A stretch of DNA of 64,000 nt from Acidobacteriota bacterium (GCA_026707545.1 JAPOWR010000001.1:1393778-1457777), one strand, 5' to 3'; positions 10,682 through 19,850 are shown, counted from the stretch's first letter. The notes: generated by a model from the letters alone, not told the origin. Made by a program: numbers and translations.

Positions 10682-12177
10682 ACCCAGAACACGATCAGCG
10701 CAAGGCCGATCAGATTCAGCCACAAACCGGCACGGACCATCTGGGGAATCGTGATCTCCCCGGAGCCGAAGACGATCGCGTTCGGTGGCGTGGCCACGGG
10801 CATCATGAACGCGCAACTCGCCGCCAGCGTCGCCGGCACGATCAGGAGCAGCGGATCCACCTGGATGGCCGCGGCGGTGGCGCCCAGGATCGGCAGAAAG
10901 GTCGCCGTGGTCGCCGTGTTGCTGGTCACCTCGGTGAGGAGGATCAGCAGCGTGGCGGCGCCGATGACCAGCACCAGCACCGGCATGCCCTCGAGCACGA
11001 GCAGCAGGCCGCCGATGAAACGGTCCACGCCGGTGCTGACGACCGCGGCGGCGAGGCTGAGTCCGCCTCCAAACAGCAACAGAATTCCCCAAGGCGCCTC
11101 GAGCGCCTTCTTCCAGCTCAGCAGGAAGACGCCGCGCCGGAAATCGACCGGAATCGCGAACAGCAGCAGGCTCGCGCCGATCGCGATTCCCGGGTCGGTC
11201 AGCCCCGACAACGGCCTGGAGCCGCCGATCTCGATCCCGGTGAGCCACGTGCGGGTCGTCCACAGCAGAGCGGCCGACACGAAGATCGCGAGCACCGTCT
11301 TCTCGGGGCCGCTGATCCGCCCGAGCTTCAGGAGCTCGCCGCGGATGAGCTCCCTGCCGCCCGGAACCTCGGTGATCCGCAGCCGGTAGACGAACCGGGT
11401 CAGCACCAGCCACGCCAGGGGCAGGAAGGAAAGGGTGATCAGGAGACCGAAGGGCATCCACTGGGCGAAACTGATCTCCCTGCCGTAGGTGTCTTCCACG
11501 AACGACATCATCTGGAGGTTCGGAGGGGTGCCGATCTTCGTCGCGACACCGCCGATCGAAGCGCCGTAGGCTGTCCCGAGCAGCAGATTCAGGGCGAAGG
11601 GAAACGGCCTTCCCACCGGCGCTACATCCGGGCCCAGGCGTTGACGGACCAGGTCGATCACGGACAGGGCGATCGGCAACATCATGACCGTCGTGGCGGT
11701 GTTCGAGATCCACATGCTGAGGAAGGCGCTGGCGGCCATGAACCCGAGCACGAGCCGATCCGGCCGGCTGCCGACCAGAAGGATGATGTGGAGCGCCAGG
11801 CGACGGTGCAGACCCCAGCTCTGCATCGAGAGAGCGATCATGAAACCGCCCAGGAACAGGAAGATGTTCGGATTCGCGTAGGGCGCCGCGACGCTCGAGA
11901 TCGCGATGTCGCCACCGGTCAGAAGCGGAATCGCGACCAGGGGCAGGAGCGACGTGACGGCCACGGGCAGGGCCTCGGTCAGCCACAAAACGCCCATGAG
12001 CACGCCGGTGGCCGCCACCGCACGGCCTCCGGCCGAAAGCCCCGAAACGATCTGGCCGTCGGCGTCGAGCACCGCCGAGGGGATCAGGAAGTAGGCCAGC
12101 GCCGCGAGGAGGGGAGCTCCAACCAGGCCCGTCGCAACGGAGGCCCAGGGGCCCCGGTCGCGACTTGCCTCAGCCAT
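10651..12177 (-). CDS. DASS/SLC13-family anion symporter (dicarboxylate/sulfate type)
   Basis: Integral inner-membrane protein of 508 residues with about 11-12 hydrophobic segments. The two Ser-Asn-Thr substrate/sodium motifs of the divalent anion:Na+ symporter family are present: SNTATTVMMLPIAL in the first half and TEVTSNTATTATFLPIL in the second. The loop LLLGTAYGASIGGVATKIGTPPN matches the family. Substrate is probably a di- or tricarboxylate; sulfate is possible. The start overlaps the stop of the upstream AGCS transporter by 8 bases, suggesting one transcript thrC-AGCS-DASS. Confidence 0.9.
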   Translation of the reverse strand: MAEASRDRGPWASVATGLVGAPLLAALAYFLIPSAVLDADGQIVSGLSAGGRAVAATGVLMGVLWLTEALPVAVTSLLPLVAIPLLTGGDIAISSVAAPYANPNIFLFLGGFMIALSMQSWGLHRRLALHIILLVGSRPDRLVLGFMAASAFLSMWISNTATTVMMLPIALSVIDLVRQRLGPDVAPVGRPFPFALNLLLGTAYGASIGGVATKIGTPPNLQMMSFVEDTYGREISFAQWMPFGLLITLSFLPLAWLVLTRFVYRLRITEVPGGRELIRGELLKLGRISGPEKTVLAIFVSAALLWTTRTWLTGIEIGGSRPLSGLTDPGIAIGASLLLFAIPVDFRRGVFLLSWKKALEAPWGILLLFGGGLSLAAAVVSTGVDRFIGGLLLVLEGMPVLVLVIGAATLLILLTEVTSNTATTATFLPILGATAAAIQVDPLLLIVPATLAASCAFMMPVATPPNAIVFGSGEITIPQMVRAGLWLNLIGLALIVFWVYVAGGLIGL

Positions 12178-13879
12178 TCCCGCCGTCGCCGTTCCTGCGG
12201 AGGTGGCGGCGGAAGTAGGACCTCGTCATGCCGGTGACCGCTCCCGAGAGCAGCAGCAACGAAATGAGGTTCGGGAACGACATCAGGCCGAGGGCCACGT
12301 CGCCGAAGGTCCACACCGTGGAGAGCGGCAGCAGGCAGCCCAGGAAGAAGAAGCCGACGTAGATCCAGCGGTAGACGGGAATCGCCCGCGCCCCGAACAG
12401 GTACTCGGTCGACCGGTCGCCGTAGTACGACCACGAGATCGCGGTCGAAACCGCGAACAGCAGCACCGAAAGGGTCACGATCAGATCGCCGCGGTTCCCG
12501 GGCAGGCCCAGGCTGAAGGCTCGGGCCGTCAGCGGCGCTCCGGTCAGAAGGGCTCCGCCCTCGATCCGCGGCGTCCCGCCCCCGGCACGGAGCGTTCCGT
12601 CTCCAGCGACCTCCAGCGTACCGCTCCAGGCATCGCCCGCCCCGTCGACCAGGCGCGGATCGGCGATCATCGAGTGCAGCACGACGAAGGAACCGTCCGC
12701 CGCGCCGCCCTCGACCGCCACCGTGCCGCCGCCGCGCGTCGAACGCTCGTCGCGCGCCGCAAGCAGCTCGGAGTCGTCGTCGAGGACGCGGTGGATACCC
12801 TCCACCTCATCCAGCGCGAAGCTCTGCGGGGCATGGTCGCGCCACGCGTCCGTGGTGACGATGACCAGGCCGGTCATCGTGCAGATGACCAGGGTGTCGA
12901 TGAATGGCTCGAGCGAGGCGACGAGCCCCTCGCGCACCGGCTCATCGGTCTTCGCGGTGGCGTGGGCGATCGGCGCGCTGCCCTGGCCCGCCTCGTTGCT
13001 GAACAGACCGCGCCGGATGCCCCACATCATCGTCATCAGGAAGGAACCGGCGGCGCCGCCGACCATCGAGGTCGGCCGGAACGCCTGTTCGACGATCAGG
13101 GCGAAGCTCGCCGGAACGCTGTCGATGTTCGCGAGCAGGATGAACAGGGCGCCGCCGACGTAGATGACCGCCATACCCGGCGCGAGAATCGAGGTCACCC
13201 GGCCGATGCGCCGGATGCCGCCGATGATGACCAAGGCCACCAGCGACGCGAAGATCAGGCCGCTCCACACCGGAGAGAAGCCGAACTGGGACTCGAGCTG
13301 ATCGGCCATCGTGTTCGCCTGGTTCATGTTGCCGGTGCCGAAGGAGCACAGGACGGCGAGGCCGGCGAACAGCATCGCCATCCACTTCCAGTTCGCGCCC
13401 AGGCCCTTCTCGATGTAGTACATCGGACCTCCGGAGACCGAGCCGTCGCGGTGGACGCGGCGGTAGGCCACGGCCAGCGTGCACTCGGCGAACTTGAGCG
13501 CCATGCCGAAGAACGCGGTTACCCACATCCAGAACAGGGCCCCCGGGCCGCCCATGCGGATCGCGATCGCCACGCCGGCGATGTTGCCGATCCCGACCGT
13601 CGCCGAAAGCGCGGTCGTCAGCGCCTGGAAGTGGACGAGGTCGCCCTCGTCGTCCGGATCGTTGTACTTGCCTCCGAGGATCGCCCAAGCGTGCCGAAAG
13701 CCGCGCAACTGGATCAGGCCGAGTCGGACGGTGACGAAGAGTCCCGTCCCCAGGAGCACCAGCGCCAGGATCGGAGCCTGGGGCGGCGTGTTCCAGACCA
13801 GCCCCTCGAGCCAGCCGGCTACCGGTCCGAGAAAGCCGTTGATCCCGTCTGCAACCTTCCCGAACAGCTCCTCGGGCAT
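12170..13879 (-). CDS. AGCS-family sodium:alanine/glycine symporter with large insertion
   Basis: Inner-membrane amino acid carrier. Family motifs are clear: ALSATVGIGNIAGVAIAI, GGPGALFWMWVTAFFGMALKF, GGPMYYIEKGLG and RRGLFSNEAGQGSAPIAH. Typical members are 440-480 residues; this one is 569 because ~110 residues (about 345-455) are inserted between VICTMTGLVIVTT and the late helices that resume at APLTARAFSLGLPG. The insert is polar, Gly/Asp-rich and beta-like with no hydrophobic segment. It keeps frame and has no stop, so this is not an assembly artefact of a broken gene. It follows a threonine synthase-like gene by 18 bases, consistent with amino-acid uptake. Confidence 0.92.
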   Translation of the reverse strand: MPEELFGKVADGINGFLGPVAGWLEGLVWNTPPQAPILALVLLGTGLFVTVRLGLIQLRGFRHAWAILGGKYNDPDDEGDLVHFQALTTALSATVGIGNIAGVAIAIRMGGPGALFWMWVTAFFGMALKFAECTLAVAYRRVHRDGSVSGGPMYYIEKGLGANWKWMAMLFAGLAVLCSFGTGNMNQANTMADQLESQFGFSPVWSGLIFASLVALVIIGGIRRIGRVTSILAPGMAVIYVGGALFILLANIDSVPASFALIVEQAFRPTSMVGGAAGSFLMTMMWGIRRGLFSNEAGQGSAPIAHATAKTDEPVREGLVASLEPFIDTLVICTMTGLVIVTTDAWRDHAPQSFALDEVEGIHRVLDDDSELLAARDERSTRGGGTVAVEGGAADGSFVVLHSMIADPRLVDGAGDAWSGTLEVAGDGTLRAGGGTPRIEGGALLTGAPLTARAFSLGLPGNRGDLIVTLSVLLFAVSTAISWSYYGDRSTEYLFGARAIPVYRWIYVGFFFLGCLLPLSTVWTFGDVALGLMSFPNLISLLLLSGAVTGMTRSYFRRHLRRNGDGGNG

Positions 13880-13897
13880 CGCGCGTCAGCCTCCCCT

Positions 13898-15052
13898 CTA
13901 GCGATAGTTGGCCGGATGGCCGGTAGCGAAGACCAGCACGGACTCGCCGCGACGGATGGTACCGGAGTCGCTCAGGAGCGAGAGCCCGGCCAGGGCCGCC
14001 GCCGTCTCGGGGCCCACCAGAACTCCTTCCTCCGCCGCCACCCGGGCCGCCGTCTCCGCGACCTCAGCCTCTTCCACCGCTACGGCCGCGCCGCCACTGT
14101 CGCGCAGCGCCCGCAGAATGAGGAAGTCGCCGATCGCACTCGGCACTCGCAGCCCCCACACCGCCGTGGCCGGCTCCGGCCAGGGATCGGCGAGTTTGCC
14201 GCCCGCATCATGCGCGCGCACGATCGGCGCGCATCCAGCCATCTGCACGACCGCGAACTTCGCCGGGGCACCGCTCAGGAGGCCGAGCCTACGGAGTTCG
14301 GCGAACGCCTTCGCCATGCCCACGATGCCGGTGCCGCCGCCGGTCGGGTAGACGATCCAGTCCGGCAGCCGCCAACCGAACTGCTCGGCGACCTCGAAGC
14401 CCATCGTCTTCTTGCCTTCGGCACGGTACGGCTCACGGAGGGTCGAAAGGTCCCAGAAGTCGCCGCCCCGCTCCCGGAGCGCGGCGCCGGCCTCAACGAG
14501 CGTCCCACCTGCCTCGATGACCTCGGCGCCGAATCGCCGGCAGCGTCGGCGAACCGTTTTCGGCGTGTCCTCGGGTAGAGCCACGCGACAGGGCAGTCCG
14601 GCGGCGGCGGCGTAGGCCGCGGCAGCGACGGCAGCGTTGCCCGCGCTCGGAAGCTGGATGCCGGGGGCGCCGAGTTCCCGCGCCCGGTTTACCGCCATCG
14701 AGAGCCCTCGATCCTTGAAGGAACCGGTCGGATTGCCGGCCTCGTTCTTCAGGAAGACACGCACGCCGTCGGGCGCCAGTCGACGGAGCCGAAGTACCGG
14801 TGTTCCACCCTCACCGAGATCGACGCGGCCGTGGAAATCGACAACCGGCAACAGCTCGCGGTAGCGCCACAGCGTCCACGGCCGGCCATGGAGTTCACCG
14901 GCGATCGTTCTTCCCCGGTTCGTGTCCAGTTCGTAGTCGACCAGCCAGGGCTTGCCCGCCGGCGACAGAAAGGCCGGTTCGTCAAGCGGCGCCCGGACTC
15001 CGGTGGCCGAGCAGACGAGCCCTCTTGCCCACGTGTTCCCGTTCGCCCGCAT
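13898..15052 (-). CDS. thrC: Threonine synthase-like PLP enzyme
   Basis: Fold-type II PLP enzyme predicted to convert O-phosphohomoserine to threonine. The PLP lysine is in NEAGNPTGSFKDRGLSMAV; the phosphate-binding glycines (PTGGGTGIVGM) and SAGNAAVAAAAYAAAAGLPC fit the threonine synthase/threonine dehydratase group, and the whole length (~384 residues from Met at 15052) fits the actinobacterial/archaeal type. That type usually starts with a small Cys-rich zinc ribbon; only one Cys remains here (GLVCSATG). Start chosen at ATG 15052, since the longer frame to 15112 adds an unrelated stretch. It leads the run with the AGCS and DASS transporters. Related threonine dehydratase activity is possible. 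Confidence 0.82.
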   Translation of the reverse strand: MRANGNTWARGLVCSATGVRAPLDEPAFLSPAGKPWLVDYELDTNRGRTIAGELHGRPWTLWRYRELLPVVDFHGRVDLGEGGTPVLRLRRLAPDGVRVFLKNEAGNPTGSFKDRGLSMAVNRARELGAPGIQLPSAGNAAVAAAAYAAAAGLPCRVALPEDTPKTVRRRCRRFGAEVIEAGGTLVEAGAALRERGGDFWDLSTLREPYRAEGKKTMGFEVAEQFGWRLPDWIVYPTGGGTGIVGMAKAFAELRRLGLLSGAPAKFAVVQMAGCAPIVRAHDAGGKLADPWPEPATAVWGLRVPSAIGDFLILRALRDSGGAAVAVEEAEVAETAARVAAEEGVLVGPETAAALAGLSLLSDSGTIRRGESVLVFATGHPANYR

Positions 15053-15193
15053 CAACCGATCCCGGCTCGGGAGATTACAGCAGTCACCGGACGCGACGCC
15101 TGAGTGAGACACAACATACTGAGAAACAACAACTTACGTCCAAAACGTGCTATCATCGGCTTCTGCTAACGATCAACTTCTTCGCATGAAGCC
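15053..15193. promoter_or_regulatory. Divergent, relatively AT-rich promoter region
   Basis: Between the divergent threonine synthase-like and pseudokinase genes, roughly 15105-15190 is clearly richer in A/T than its surroundings. A TATCAT box at 15151-15156 could be a -10 for the plus-strand operon, but no good -35 lies 16-18 bases upstream. Only the base composition and divergent layout support a promoter here. Confidence 0.35.
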
Positions 15194-16870
15194 ATGAGCA
15201 AACAGATCGGCAGCTTCGAGATCGTTCGCCGCCTTGAAGCCCACGCCGGAGCCGCTTCGTACGTCGGCCGCGACTCGACGGACGGTTCCCCGGCGACGAT
15301 CGACGTCTGGGCGGCGGAGATGCCGGAGGCACAGGCCCGCTTTCTCGACCGGGCCACCGCCGCGGCGGTGCTCGAGCACGACCATGTCGCCCGGATTCTC
15401 GATTTCGGCATCGACAAAACCACCTCGTGCCGCATCGAGGAAGCCTGCGACGGCGAGACGCTCGAAACGAGGCTCAGACAGGGCGACGAATTGCCGAGGG
15501 AGACCGCCCTCGCCTGGCTGGCACAGATCGCACGCGCACTGGAGTACGCCCATGGGATGGGCGTCATCCATGGCGACCTGCACCCCGGCATGGTCACGAT
15601 CCGCTCCGACGGCACGGCGGCGCTACGCGGCTTTGCAAATCCGCGCACCACGGGCAAACTCCGGTACCGCGCCCCGGAACTCCTTCGCGGCGACCCCGCG
15701 GACGCACGCACCGACCTCTACGCCTTCGGCGTCCTGCTCCACCGCCTGCTGACCTACGAGCCCGGAAGACACCAGACCGTTCCCCGCCGGCTCAAGTCCG
15801 CGGCTTCCCTGCCGCTCAAGGACTTGCCCTCCGACTTTCCACGTCGGCTGCTCCCCGTCCTCGAGGGTTGCCTTGATGAAGATCCGGCGGGCCGTCTCGA
15901 CAGCTTCACATCCGTTCTCGGCGCCCTCGAGGCCACGGCCCACGACGTGACCGCCACCGAGGCTTCCCTGGCAGATGTCGAACTCCAGGGCCGCGTTCCC
16001 GGGAAGGACGGCGATCCACCGCCGAGTCTCGAGAAGGTGGCGGCGGCCATCAAGCGGCCATCGCGTTCCCGTTTCCGACGCCGCTGGTTGACGTTCGCGA
16101 CCGTAGCCGGAACCGCGCTCTGGGTCGGCGGCACGCTTTGGTGGTCCAAGGGGAGTCCAGCCGTCGCCGGTTCCGACGCTCCGGTGGCCGAGGAAGCCGT
16201 AGTCGCGGAGGCTGAACGGCCGGGCACGGCGGATGCTGCGCCCAACCCTCTCCCCTCCGGCGACGTACCTCTCCCAACGGACGGCACCGCGCCGGCTGGC
16301 ACAGCCGCGAACAGGCCGTTGCCTGTCCGCCCGGCGAGCCTGGGCACCGGCCGCCTCGCTCTGGCCCCAGCCTGGCACCCTGAGATCACGGTGTCGGTGG
16401 CAGGCGGCGAGCCGGTCGTTCTGGACCGCCGGAGAGTGTTCGAAGTCGAAGCCGGCGTCGACCACGTGCTCACCTTCGAACTCGCCACACGCGACTACCA
16501 GATCAGGGAGCAGTTGGTGACCCAGGTTCCATCGGGCCGCCTGCTCGAAACGCCGGTGCCCCTCGTACGACCCGGATTCCTCAGCGTGGCTCCAGCGGAC
16601 GAGTCGGCACGTCCCGTCTTCGTGCGGATCGGCGACGAAGCGATCGGCTGGACACCGATCAATGGGCTGCAGATACCGGTCGGCACCCATGTCCTGAGCG
16701 TCTTCAAGAACCCGACCTGGCGGCCCGAGGAGCGGGTCGACCAGCAGATTCGGGTGCGTTCCAGGCAGGAGACCACGGTGCACTTCGACCTCGAATCCGA
16801 GCCGCCGGCGTTGATCGTGGACGGCCAGAGGATCGAGTACGCTCCGGTTGATGAGGAGCCCGCGCCGTAA
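15194..16870 (+). CDS. Membrane-anchored Ser/Thr protein kinase-like protein, probable pseudokinase
   Basis: 558 residues. Residues ~8-245 follow the bacterial Hanks-type kinase fold: IHGDLHPGMV at 125-134 (catalytic loop), RYRAPELLRGD at 158-168 and DLYAFGVLLHRLL at 174-186. Key residues are missing: the VAIK position reads ATIDVWA (no Lys), the Gly-rich loop is AHAGAAS, the DFG motif reads RGFA (145-148), and HRDxKxxN is HGDLHPGM. One transmembrane helix spans ~299-317, then a Pro/Ala-rich linker and a ~200-residue, probably beta-rich extracytoplasmic domain. The glycosyltransferase gene begins inside its last 20 bases. It may be a sensor or scaffold; catalysis is unlikely but not excluded. 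Confidence 0.85.
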   Translation: MSKQIGSFEIVRRLEAHAGAASYVGRDSTDGSPATIDVWAAEMPEAQARFLDRATAAAVLEHDHVARILDFGIDKTTSCRIEEACDGETLETRLRQGDELPRETALAWLAQIARALEYAHGMGVIHGDLHPGMVTIRSDGTAALRGFANPRTTGKLRYRAPELLRGDPADARTDLYAFGVLLHRLLTYEPGRHQTVPRRLKSAASLPLKDLPSDFPRRLLPVLEGCLDEDPAGRLDSFTSVLGALEATAHDVTATEASLADVELQGRVPGKDGDPPPSLEKVAAAIKRPSRSRFRRRWLTFATVAGTALWVGGTLWWSKGSPAVAGSDAPVAEEAVVAEAERPGTADAAPNPLPSGDVPLPTDGTAPAGTAANRPLPVRPASLGTGRLALAPAWHPEITVSVAGGEPVVLDRRRVFEVEAGVDHVLTFELATRDYQIREQLVTQVPSGRLLETPVPLVRPGFLSVAPADESARPVFVRIGDEAIGWTPINGLQIPVGTHVLSVFKNPTWRPEERVDQQIRVRSRQETTVHFDLESEPPALIVDGQRIEYAPVDEEPAP

Positions 16871-17828
16871 CAGCGACGCTGGCGCTGAACCCACGCCGCT
16901 CGAAGTCAGCGTGCTGGTACCGGTGCTCAACGAGGAGGCTACCGTCGCCGCTCTGGCGGAGCGCGTCCTGGCGAACCTGGACGCGATCGACACCCGCTGC
17001 GAGCTCCTGTTCATCGACGACGGCTCGACCGACGGCACGTCCGATGCGGTGCGGCGGGAACACGAACGCGACCCAAGGGTCCGCCTCGTCCGCCTGCGCC
17101 GGAACTTCGGCAAGGCGGCCGCGCTCTCGGCTGGGGTGGACCACGCCAACGGCCGTGTTCTGGTGACGATGGACGGTGACCTGCAGGACGACCCGGACGA
17201 GATTCCGAGACTCTTGCAAGCCCTCGAAGACGGCCCGCTCGACCTGGTCAGCGGCTGGAAGCGGACCCGCCGCGACCCCCTGCGGCGCCGCATGGCGTCG
17301 AAGGTCTTCAACTGGGTCACGCGGACCCTTTCCAACGTGAAGCTGCACGACTTCAACTCCGGCTTCAAGGCGTATCGCCGGGAGGTCCTGGAGCAGGTGG
17401 CCGTCTACGGTGAACTCCACCGGTACATTCCGGTCCTCGCCAGCCGTCGCGGCTTCGCCGTCGGCGAGATCCCGGTCGCTCACCACCCGCGTCGCGTCGG
17501 CCGAAGCCGCTACGGTTGGGATCGGTCCTACAAGGGCCCGGTCGACCTGATCACGGTGCTCTTCATCAGCCGCTTCACCCGCCGGCCATTGCATCTCTTC
17601 GGACCGATCGGCCTGATCAGCGTTGCCCTGGGCTTCGGCATCTGCGCCTACCTGGCCGCGCTCTGGTTCGCGGGCGAGTCCCTCTCCAACCGGCCACTCC
17701 TGCTCCTTGGCGTCCTGCTCATGGTGCTCGGCATACAGATCGTCACCACCGGACTGATCGGCGAACTGATCACCTTCAAGAACTTCCGCCGCCACGACAG
17801 CTACTCGGTTCGCGAACTGGTCGGTTGA
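16851..17828 (+). CDS. Family 2 glycosyltransferase (DPM1/GtrB-like, membrane-anchored)
   Basis: Transfers a sugar from a nucleotide donor, probably to a polyprenyl phosphate. The GT-A motifs VSVLVPVLNEEATVAAL, FIDDGSTDGT and the DxD-type MDGDLQDDPDEIP are intact, as is the HDFNSGFKAYRREV segment typical of dolichol-phosphate-mannose-synthase relatives. Two C-terminal hydrophobic segments (GLISVALGFGICAYLAALWF and LLLLGVLLMVLGIQIVTTGL) anchor it in the inner membrane. 325 residues from ATG 16851, overlapping the pseudokinase end by 20 bases. The next glycosyltransferase starts 7 bases downstream. Confidence 0.92.
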   Translation: MRSPRRNSDAGAEPTPLEVSVLVPVLNEEATVAALAERVLANLDAIDTRCELLFIDDGSTDGTSDAVRREHERDPRVRLVRLRRNFGKAAALSAGVDHANGRVLVTMDGDLQDDPDEIPRLLQALEDGPLDLVSGWKRTRRDPLRRRMASKVFNWVTRTLSNVKLHDFNSGFKAYRREVLEQVAVYGELHRYIPVLASRRGFAVGEIPVAHHPRRVGRSRYGWDRSYKGPVDLITVLFISRFTRRPLHLFGPIGLISVALGFGICAYLAALWFAGESLSNRPLLLLGVLLMVLGIQIVTTGLIGELITFKNFRRHDSYSVRELVG

Positions 17829-17835
17829 GGGCGAC

Positions 17836-19098
17836 TTGGCTCTGCGGATCCTCTTCCTCACGCAGACCTACCCACGCTGGCCGGGCGACGGCGCCGGACC
17901 CTTCATCCGGGAACTGGCCCGCGGCCTGGTCCGCCACGGCGACCTGGTCACGGTGCTCGCGCCTCGCGCGGAGGGCGTCCGTCCGTCCTGGATCGACGAC
18001 GGCGTCGAGGTCCGGACATTCCCCTACGCCCCTCGAAGGCTGGAGGTACTTGGCTACGGCCGCAGCCTGGCCGCGGACGAGCGCGTCCGGCCCGGAGCCG
18101 GACTGGCGGCGCCGCTCTATCTGCGCGCAGCCGCCTCGGCCGTCGCCCGCCTTCTCGCCCGCGAAGCGTACGACCTGCTGCACGCGCACTGGCTGGTGCC
18201 GAACGGACTGGCGGCGCTGTGGCCGGGCGTCCGCAAGCGAGGCGCCCTGATCGCCGCGGGCCTGCACGGCAGCGATGTCTTTCTGGCCGAAAAGGCCCTG
18301 GTGCGTCCGGCGATCCGGCGCGCCCTGAGGCGCTGCGAACTCCTGACCGGCTGCTCGCCGGAACTCGTCGAGCGCGTCGTGAAGCTGGGTTACCGGGACA
18401 AGCCCTGCCACGTCATCCCCTACGGCGTCGACGTCGACGTCTTTTGTCCCGCCGCCGAGGCCGCTGACCCGGCGAGCACCGGCGACTGGCGTCAGCGGCT
18501 CGAAATCCCCGGCCGCGCCAAGGTCCTGCTCGGTGTTGGCAGGCTGGCGACGAAGAAGGGCTTCCACGTTCTGGTCGACGTCCTGCCCCGGCTTCTGGCC
18601 GAGTTCGACGACCTGTACGCCGTCATCGCGGGCGGCGGCGACCAGGTGGCCGCGCTGCGGTCCGCCGTATCGGCATGGGAACCGCGAAACGCCGCGCGCC
18701 TTCGTTTCCCCGGTCCCGTCGCCCACGACGACCTGCCTGGCCTGTACCGCAGCGCCGACCTCTTCGTGCTACCCGCGGTCCACGACCCGCAGGGCAACGT
18801 CGACGGCCTGCCCAACGTGATCCTCGAAGCCCTGGCCAGCGGTCTGCCCGTAGTCTCCAGCGCGATTTCGGGTATCCCCCTCGCGATCGAGTCCGGAGTC
18901 GAGGGACTGCTCGTACCGGAACAGGACCGCAACGCCCTCAGCGACGCGATCGCCGAACTCCTGCGCTCTCCGGAGCGCCGCCTCCGGATGGGCGCCAGAG
19001 CCCGCGCCCGGGCCGTTTCGCACCTGACCTGGGACCAGGTCGCCGCCGCGTATCGCGACGCCTACCTGGAGGCCCTGTCCAAGCGCCAACGACCATGA
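17836..19098 (+). CDS. Family 4 glycosyltransferase
   Basis: GT-B fold retaining glycosyltransferase of 420 residues. The N-terminal Rossmann domain begins LRILFLTQTYPRWPGDGAGPF; the donor-binding domain contains LLGVGRLATKKGFHVLVDVL and the E-x7-E-type motif NVILEALASGLPVVSS. The start is TTG at 17836, the only start just after the preceding gene that preserves the N-terminus. Its TGA overlaps the ATG of the CPBP protease. Acceptor unknown; the neighbouring polyprenyl-type GT2 suggests glycolipid or surface-glycan assembly. Confidence 0.93.
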   Translation: MALRILFLTQTYPRWPGDGAGPFIRELARGLVRHGDLVTVLAPRAEGVRPSWIDDGVEVRTFPYAPRRLEVLGYGRSLAADERVRPGAGLAAPLYLRAAASAVARLLAREAYDLLHAHWLVPNGLAALWPGVRKRGALIAAGLHGSDVFLAEKALVRPAIRRALRRCELLTGCSPELVERVVKLGYRDKPCHVIPYGVDVDVFCPAAEAADPASTGDWRQRLEIPGRAKVLLGVGRLATKKGFHVLVDVLPRLLAEFDDLYAVIAGGGDQVAALRSAVSAWEPRNAARLRFPGPVAHDDLPGLYRSADLFVLPAVHDPQGNVDGLPNVILEALASGLPVVSSAISGIPLAIESGVEGLLVPEQDRNALSDAIAELLRSPERRLRMGARARARAVSHLTWDQVAAAYRDAYLEALSKRQRP

Positions 19099-19835
19099 AG
19101 CCGGACGGCCAGGAAGTTGCGATCGGCCCACGAGGCCGAAGGGTCTGGTGGACGGTTCTGATCGCCGCCATGACCCTGCCGACAGTCGCCTCGCTCGCCT
19201 ACTTCGTCTGGTTGGAGGGTACGGCCTGGGTCGCGCCCGTCTACCTCGGCGCCAAGGTACTGCAATTCGCCGGGCCCGTAGCGGCCTTGGGGATCCTGCT
19301 GGCGGCCGCGACAGGGCCCTCGCGACCCGGACATTCCGTGGCCCTCGGGCTGGGCACCGGGATCGCCGGAGCAGCCTTCACCTGGCTCTGCTACGTCGTC
19401 TTTTTTCGTGGCGGCGAGATGGCCGCCACCGCGGCCGAGGCGATCACCGTCAAGCTGGCGGACTTCCACCTCGACACCCTGAGCCGCTACGTCGTCGCGG
19501 CGCTTCTCATCAGCTTCCTCCACTCCTGGCTGGAGGAGGTGTACTGGCGGGCGTTCGTCTATGGGCGGCTATGCCGCCTGACCTCAGCCAGATGGTCCTT
19601 GCTGATCGGCGCCGCGGGCTTCGCGGCCCACCATGTCGTGGTCATCGCGGTGTACCTGGGCGACGCATCGGTCATCGTTCTGGCCCTCATGTCCCTACCT
19701 GTCTTCCTGGGCGGCGCCCTGTGGTGCCAGCTCTACCGCACCACGGGAAACCGCCTTTTGGCTCCCTGGATCAGCCACATCTGCCTCGATCTCGCCATCA
19801 TGGCGGTGGGCTACGACCTGGTCTTCGCCGGTTGA
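19095..19835 (+). CDS. CPBP (type II CAAX) intramembrane metalloprotease
   Basis: 246 residues, about seven hydrophobic segments. The complete catalytic set of the family is present: EEVYWR (Glu147, Glu148, Arg152), FAAHH (F176xxxH180) and HICLD (H228xxxD232). Members process prenylated proteins in eukaryotes; in bacteria they handle peptides such as bacteriocins or act on membrane proteins, mostly unknown. Start at ATG 19095 overlapping the upstream stop (ATGA), so it is translationally coupled to the glycosyltransferase. The frame also runs open upstream, but that part lies inside the GT4 gene. It ends 15 bases before the converging cysteine-synthase-type gene. Confidence 0.9.
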   Translation: MKPDGQEVAIGPRGRRVWWTVLIAAMTLPTVASLAYFVWLEGTAWVAPVYLGAKVLQFAGPVAALGILLAAATGPSRPGHSVALGLGTGIAGAAFTWLCYVVFFRGGEMAATAAEAITVKLADFHLDTLSRYVVAALLISFLHSWLEEVYWRAFVYGRLCRLTSARWSLLIGAAGFAAHHVVVIAVYLGDASVIVLALMSLPVFLGGALWCQLYRTTGNRLLAPWISHICLDLAIMAVGYDLVFAG

Positions 19836-19850
19836 GCCCCCGCGGGCAAG

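Noticed and set aside
15128..15156. Possible complete promoter before the pseudokinase gene
   Set aside because: TATCAT is a fair -10, but the bases 17 upstream (AACAAC-like) are a poor -35.
18675..19094. Upstream extension of the CPBP protease frame
   Set aside because: It lies wholly inside the GT4 gene and is Arg/Pro-rich shadow; ATG 19095 overlaps the GT4 stop in a typical coupled arrangement.
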